8,282 nt of DNA. It comes from DATLZM01 sp035559315 (GTDB lineage Bacteria > Actinomycetota > UBA4738 > HRBIN12). Each line of letters begins with the position of its first letter. Position 1 is the first letter of the stretch. The position numbers and the translations under genes were made by a program. Shown one piece after another: positions 7,159 through 8,282 of the stretch. The notes under the pieces were generated by a model. That model saw nothing but the letters and a program-made list of their open reading frames with translations. It was not told where the DNA came from and searched no databases. The stretch lies in NCBI GenBank assembly GCA_035559315.1, contig DATMBJ010000254.1, positions 1 to 8,282 on the forward strand, written 5' to 3'.

Positions 7159-7187
7159 ACTATACGTTCGGCTCCGAAGAGATGCAA
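7159..7187 (-). promoter_or_regulatory. Predicted sigma70-like promoter of the nxr-like operon
   Basis: On the minus strand, TTGCAT (7187-7182) and TATAGT (7164-7159) are separated by exactly 17 nt. The -10 matches the consensus at five of six positions, while the -35 matches only at the leading TTG. Transcription would begin near 7152 and give a leader of roughly 68 nt before the alpha GTG. This AT-containing patch stands out in a GC-rich spacer. It is the best candidate on this strand, but unproven. Confidence 0.55.
7167..7178. promoter_or_regulatory. Short inverted repeat inside the operon promoter spacer
   Basis: TTCGG and CCGAA arms (5 bp, 2-nt centre) lie between the predicted -35 and -10 boxes of the operon promoter, a usual place for a dyad-binding regulator. 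It is short enough to arise by chance in GC-rich DNA, so confidence is low. Confidence 0.3.
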
Positions 7188-7205
7188 GTCGGGGCGGTCG
7201 CCACG

Positions 7206-7222
7206 ATGAGCGCGGCGCTCAT
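7206..7222. promoter_or_regulatory. Perfect 17-bp palindrome, likely operator for the Rrf2 gene
   Basis: The arms ATGAGCGC and GCGCTCAT (8 bp, no mismatch) flank a single G. The centre is 26 bp upstream of the regulator's GTG and directly upstream of its predicted -10 box, so a bound dimer would occlude the promoter. Autoregulation through such a dyad is common in Rrf2 regulators, which is why I call it an operator. Its sequence differs from the other repeats in the spacer. Confidence 0.5.
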
Positions 7223-7226
7223 GGTT

Positions 7227-7232
7227 TACGAT
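7227..7232 (+). promoter_or_regulatory. Predicted -10 box for a leaderless Rrf2 transcript
   Basis: TACGAT (TAnnnT type) ends 7 nt before the GTG at 7240, which places the transcription start at or next to the start codon. No purine-rich ribosome binding site is visible before that GTG, consistent with a leaderless mRNA. No convincing -35 box is seen around 7204-7209. Confidence 0.4.
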
Positions 7233-7239
7233 CGGGCCC

Positions 7240-7728
7240 GTGGACATCACGCTCTCCCGCCGCGGCGACTACACGCTCCGCGCCGCCCTCTACCTCGCCG
7301 AGGCGTGGGACGGGGAGGGCCGGTTCGCCAAGATCCGCGAGGTCGCGGCGGCGATGGACCTCCCGCCGAGCTTCACGCCCCAGATCCTCGGCGGCCTGGC
7401 CCGCGCCGGCCTGGCCGAGGCCAGGGCGGGCCGGGCCGGTGGCTACCGGCTCACGCGCCCGCCGGAGCGGATCACGCTGCTCGAGGTGGTCGAGGCGGCC
7501 GAGGGGCCCCTGGCGGTCGACCGCTGCCCGCTCCAGGGCGGCCCCTGCCACTGGGACGTGGCCTGCGCGCTCCACCCCACCTGGTCCCGGACTGCCGACG
7601 CGATCCGCGGCCTCCTGGCCGGGGTGACCCTGGCCGACGTGGTCGAGGTGGACCGGCGGCTCGCGGCGGGGGAGAGGATCGCCGAGCCCCCGCCCGGACA
7701 CCGTCGCCGTCGGCGCCGCGCGGGGTAG
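7240..7728 (+). CDS. Rrf2-family Fe-S transcriptional regulator
   Basis: A 162-residue DNA-binding regulator of the Rrf2 family (IscR, NsrR, RirA relatives), acting as a dimer. The N-terminus SRRGDYTLRAALYLAE (6-21) and the winged helix to about residue 75 (AKIREVAAAM, SFTPQILGGLARAGLAEARAG, GGYRLTRPPERITLLEVV) are typical, including the recognition-helix region and the wing. Three cysteines, C96-x6-C103-x5-C109, sit where the family binds a [2Fe-2S] or [4Fe-4S] cluster. Asp10 aligns with the Asp that is the fourth cluster ligand in Streptomyces NsrR, though an acidic residue there is also common in the family. The C-terminus is a basic tail with six arginines. The gene is divergent from the operon and shares its 155-nt control region, so regulation of both units is likely. 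The signal (NO, redox or iron) is inferred, not visible. Confidence 0.9.
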   Translation: MDITLSRRGDYTLRAALYLAEAWDGEGRFAKIREVAAAMDLPPSFTPQILGGLARAGLAEARAGRAGGYRLTRPPERITLLEVVEAAEGPLAVDRCPLQGGPCHWDVACALHPTWSRTADAIRGLLAGVTLADVVEVDRRLAAGERIAEPPPGHRRRRRRAG

Positions 7729-7756
7729 CCGGGCGGGCCCGGCGCGCTCACGCGCC
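7728..7756. terminator. Overlapping GC hairpins between convergent genes, possible bidirectional terminator
   Basis: GCCGGG/CCCGGC (7728-7733 with 7738-7743, 4-nt loop) and GGCGCG/CGCGCC (7741-7746 with 7751-7756, 4-nt loop) overlap by three bases and cannot form together. They span the Rrf2 stop and the stop of the opposite gene. There is no T-tract on either side, so classical intrinsic termination is uncertain. Confidence 0.35.
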
Positions 7757-8282
7757 CCAGACGCCGAGCTCGCGCTCCCCCGGGCGCACCCCCTCGGCCA
7801 GCGGCGCGAACAGCCAGGCCTTCGCCAGGGCGACGGCCGCCGCCCCCAGCGCCAGCCCGGCGCCCGCCGCGCCCGCCCACGCCGGCACCCAACCCCCGGC
7901 GCGGAGGACGAGCGCCGCCAGGCCCAGGTTGCCCGCCGCCACCTGGACGTCCGCCCCCACCTCGAGCGCGGCGAGCTGGCGGCGGCGTTCGTCGGGGTGC
8001 CCGGGCCGCGCCATCGGGAGCAGGTACAGCCAGGCGCCGAGGAGCGTCTGGAGGACCCAGCCCCCGCCGAGCGCCAGGAGGAAGACGGGCCGGAACGCGG
8101 CGTAGGCCGCCGGGCCGCCGGCGAGCGCCCAGGCCAGGGCCAGGGTCCCCCCGAGGAACCAGCCCACGCCGGCCACGAGGTGCTTGGCGGCCACCGGCGC
8201 CGGCCACCGCCGGGGGGTGGCCAGGACCCGGCGCACCAGCCACCCGACCCCGAGCGCCGCCCCGGCGAGCGCCGCGCCCCCC
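7748..8282 (-). CDS. Partial multi-pass membrane protein, C-terminal part
   Basis: The frame is open to the right edge (177 visible residues), so the N-terminus is missing. A GTG at 8236 is in frame but hydrophobic coding sequence continues upstream of it, and I treat the gene as running out of the window. About five membrane helices are seen: the first 16 residues, KHLVAGVGWFLGGTLALAWA, VFLLALGGGWVLQTLLGAWL, VQVAAGNLGLAALVLRAGGW and GLALGAAAVALAKAWLFAPL. The core LLGAWLYLLPMARPG plus a basic RRRQLAALE loop recalls the heme-copper-oxidase-like membrane domain found with copper nitrite reductases in some actinobacteria. That link is from memory and weak. It converges on the Rrf2 gene and is not part of the nxr-like operon. 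Confidence 0.65.
   Translation of the reverse strand, partial: GGAALAGAALGVGWLVRRVLATPRRWPAPVAAKHLVAGVGWFLGGTLALAWALAGGPAAYAAFRPVFLLALGGGWVLQTLLGAWLYLLPMARPGHPDERRRQLAALEVGADVQVAAGNLGLAALVLRAGGWVPAWAGAAGAGLALGAAAVALAKAWLFAPLAEGVRPGERELGVWGA

Noticed and set aside
3314..7627. A 1437-codon open frame on the plus strand, opposite the alpha gene
   Set aside because: It is antisense to a fully conserved-looking molybdoenzyme gene, is made almost entirely of Pro, Arg, Gly, Val and Leu, and shows no domain. Long antisense frames are expected in GC-rich DNA.
8234..8236. GTG at 8236 as the start of the right-hand membrane protein
   Set aside because: The frame stays open and hydrophobic upstream to the window edge and no ribosome binding site is evident, so a longer protein is more likely.

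Overview
The window comes from a very GC-rich bacterium with frequent GTG starts. It is dominated by one minus-strand operon for a molybdenum enzyme of the type II DMSO reductase family. The catalytic and iron-sulfur subunits resemble the periplasmic, Nitrospira/anammox-type nitrite oxidoreductase (NXR) and related outward-facing nitrate reductases. They do not resemble cytoplasmic NarGH. The taxon cannot be fixed from sequence alone. The gene order (alpha, small ORF, beta, chaperone, gamma) recalls the A-B-D-C order of selenate, chlorate and dimethylsulfide dehydrogenase operons, with an extra small gene inserted.

Layout on the minus strand, in transcription order: alpha subunit (7084-3641, Tat signal), a 91-residue protein of unknown function (3644-3369), beta subunit (3376-2121, interrupted by an apparent one-base deletion near 3109-3113), TorD/NarJ-like chaperone (2109-1369), heme-b gamma subunit (1372-395), and a membrane protein that runs off the left edge (398-1). 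Nearly all junctions are 4-8 nt overlaps (GTGA/ATGA type), so the six genes look translationally coupled. The only gap is 11 nt between beta and the chaperone.

Right of the operon, a 155-nt divergent spacer (7085-7239) separates it from a plus-strand Rrf2-family regulator (7240-7728) with three cysteines suited to an Fe-S cluster. The spacer holds a plausible sigma70-type promoter for the operon (-35 at 7187-7182, -10 at 7164-7159), three inverted repeats, and a -10-like box placed for a leaderless regulator transcript. The simplest reading is that the Rrf2 protein controls itself and the operon in response to redox state, iron or nitric oxide. Convergent to the regulator is the C-terminal part of a multi-pass membrane protein (7748-8282, open at the right edge), possibly related to membrane domains found with copper nitrite reductases.

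Inferred working model: the alpha-beta dimer is exported folded by Tat after chaperone-assisted Mo-cofactor insertion. It then docks on a membrane-anchored heme-b gamma subunit on the outer face, where it interconverts nitrite and nitrate or reduces a related oxyanion. Electrons pass through five Fe-S clusters to heme b. The direction of catalysis and the true substrate cannot be read from the sequence. No tRNA, rRNA, CRISPR array or insertion sequence was seen.
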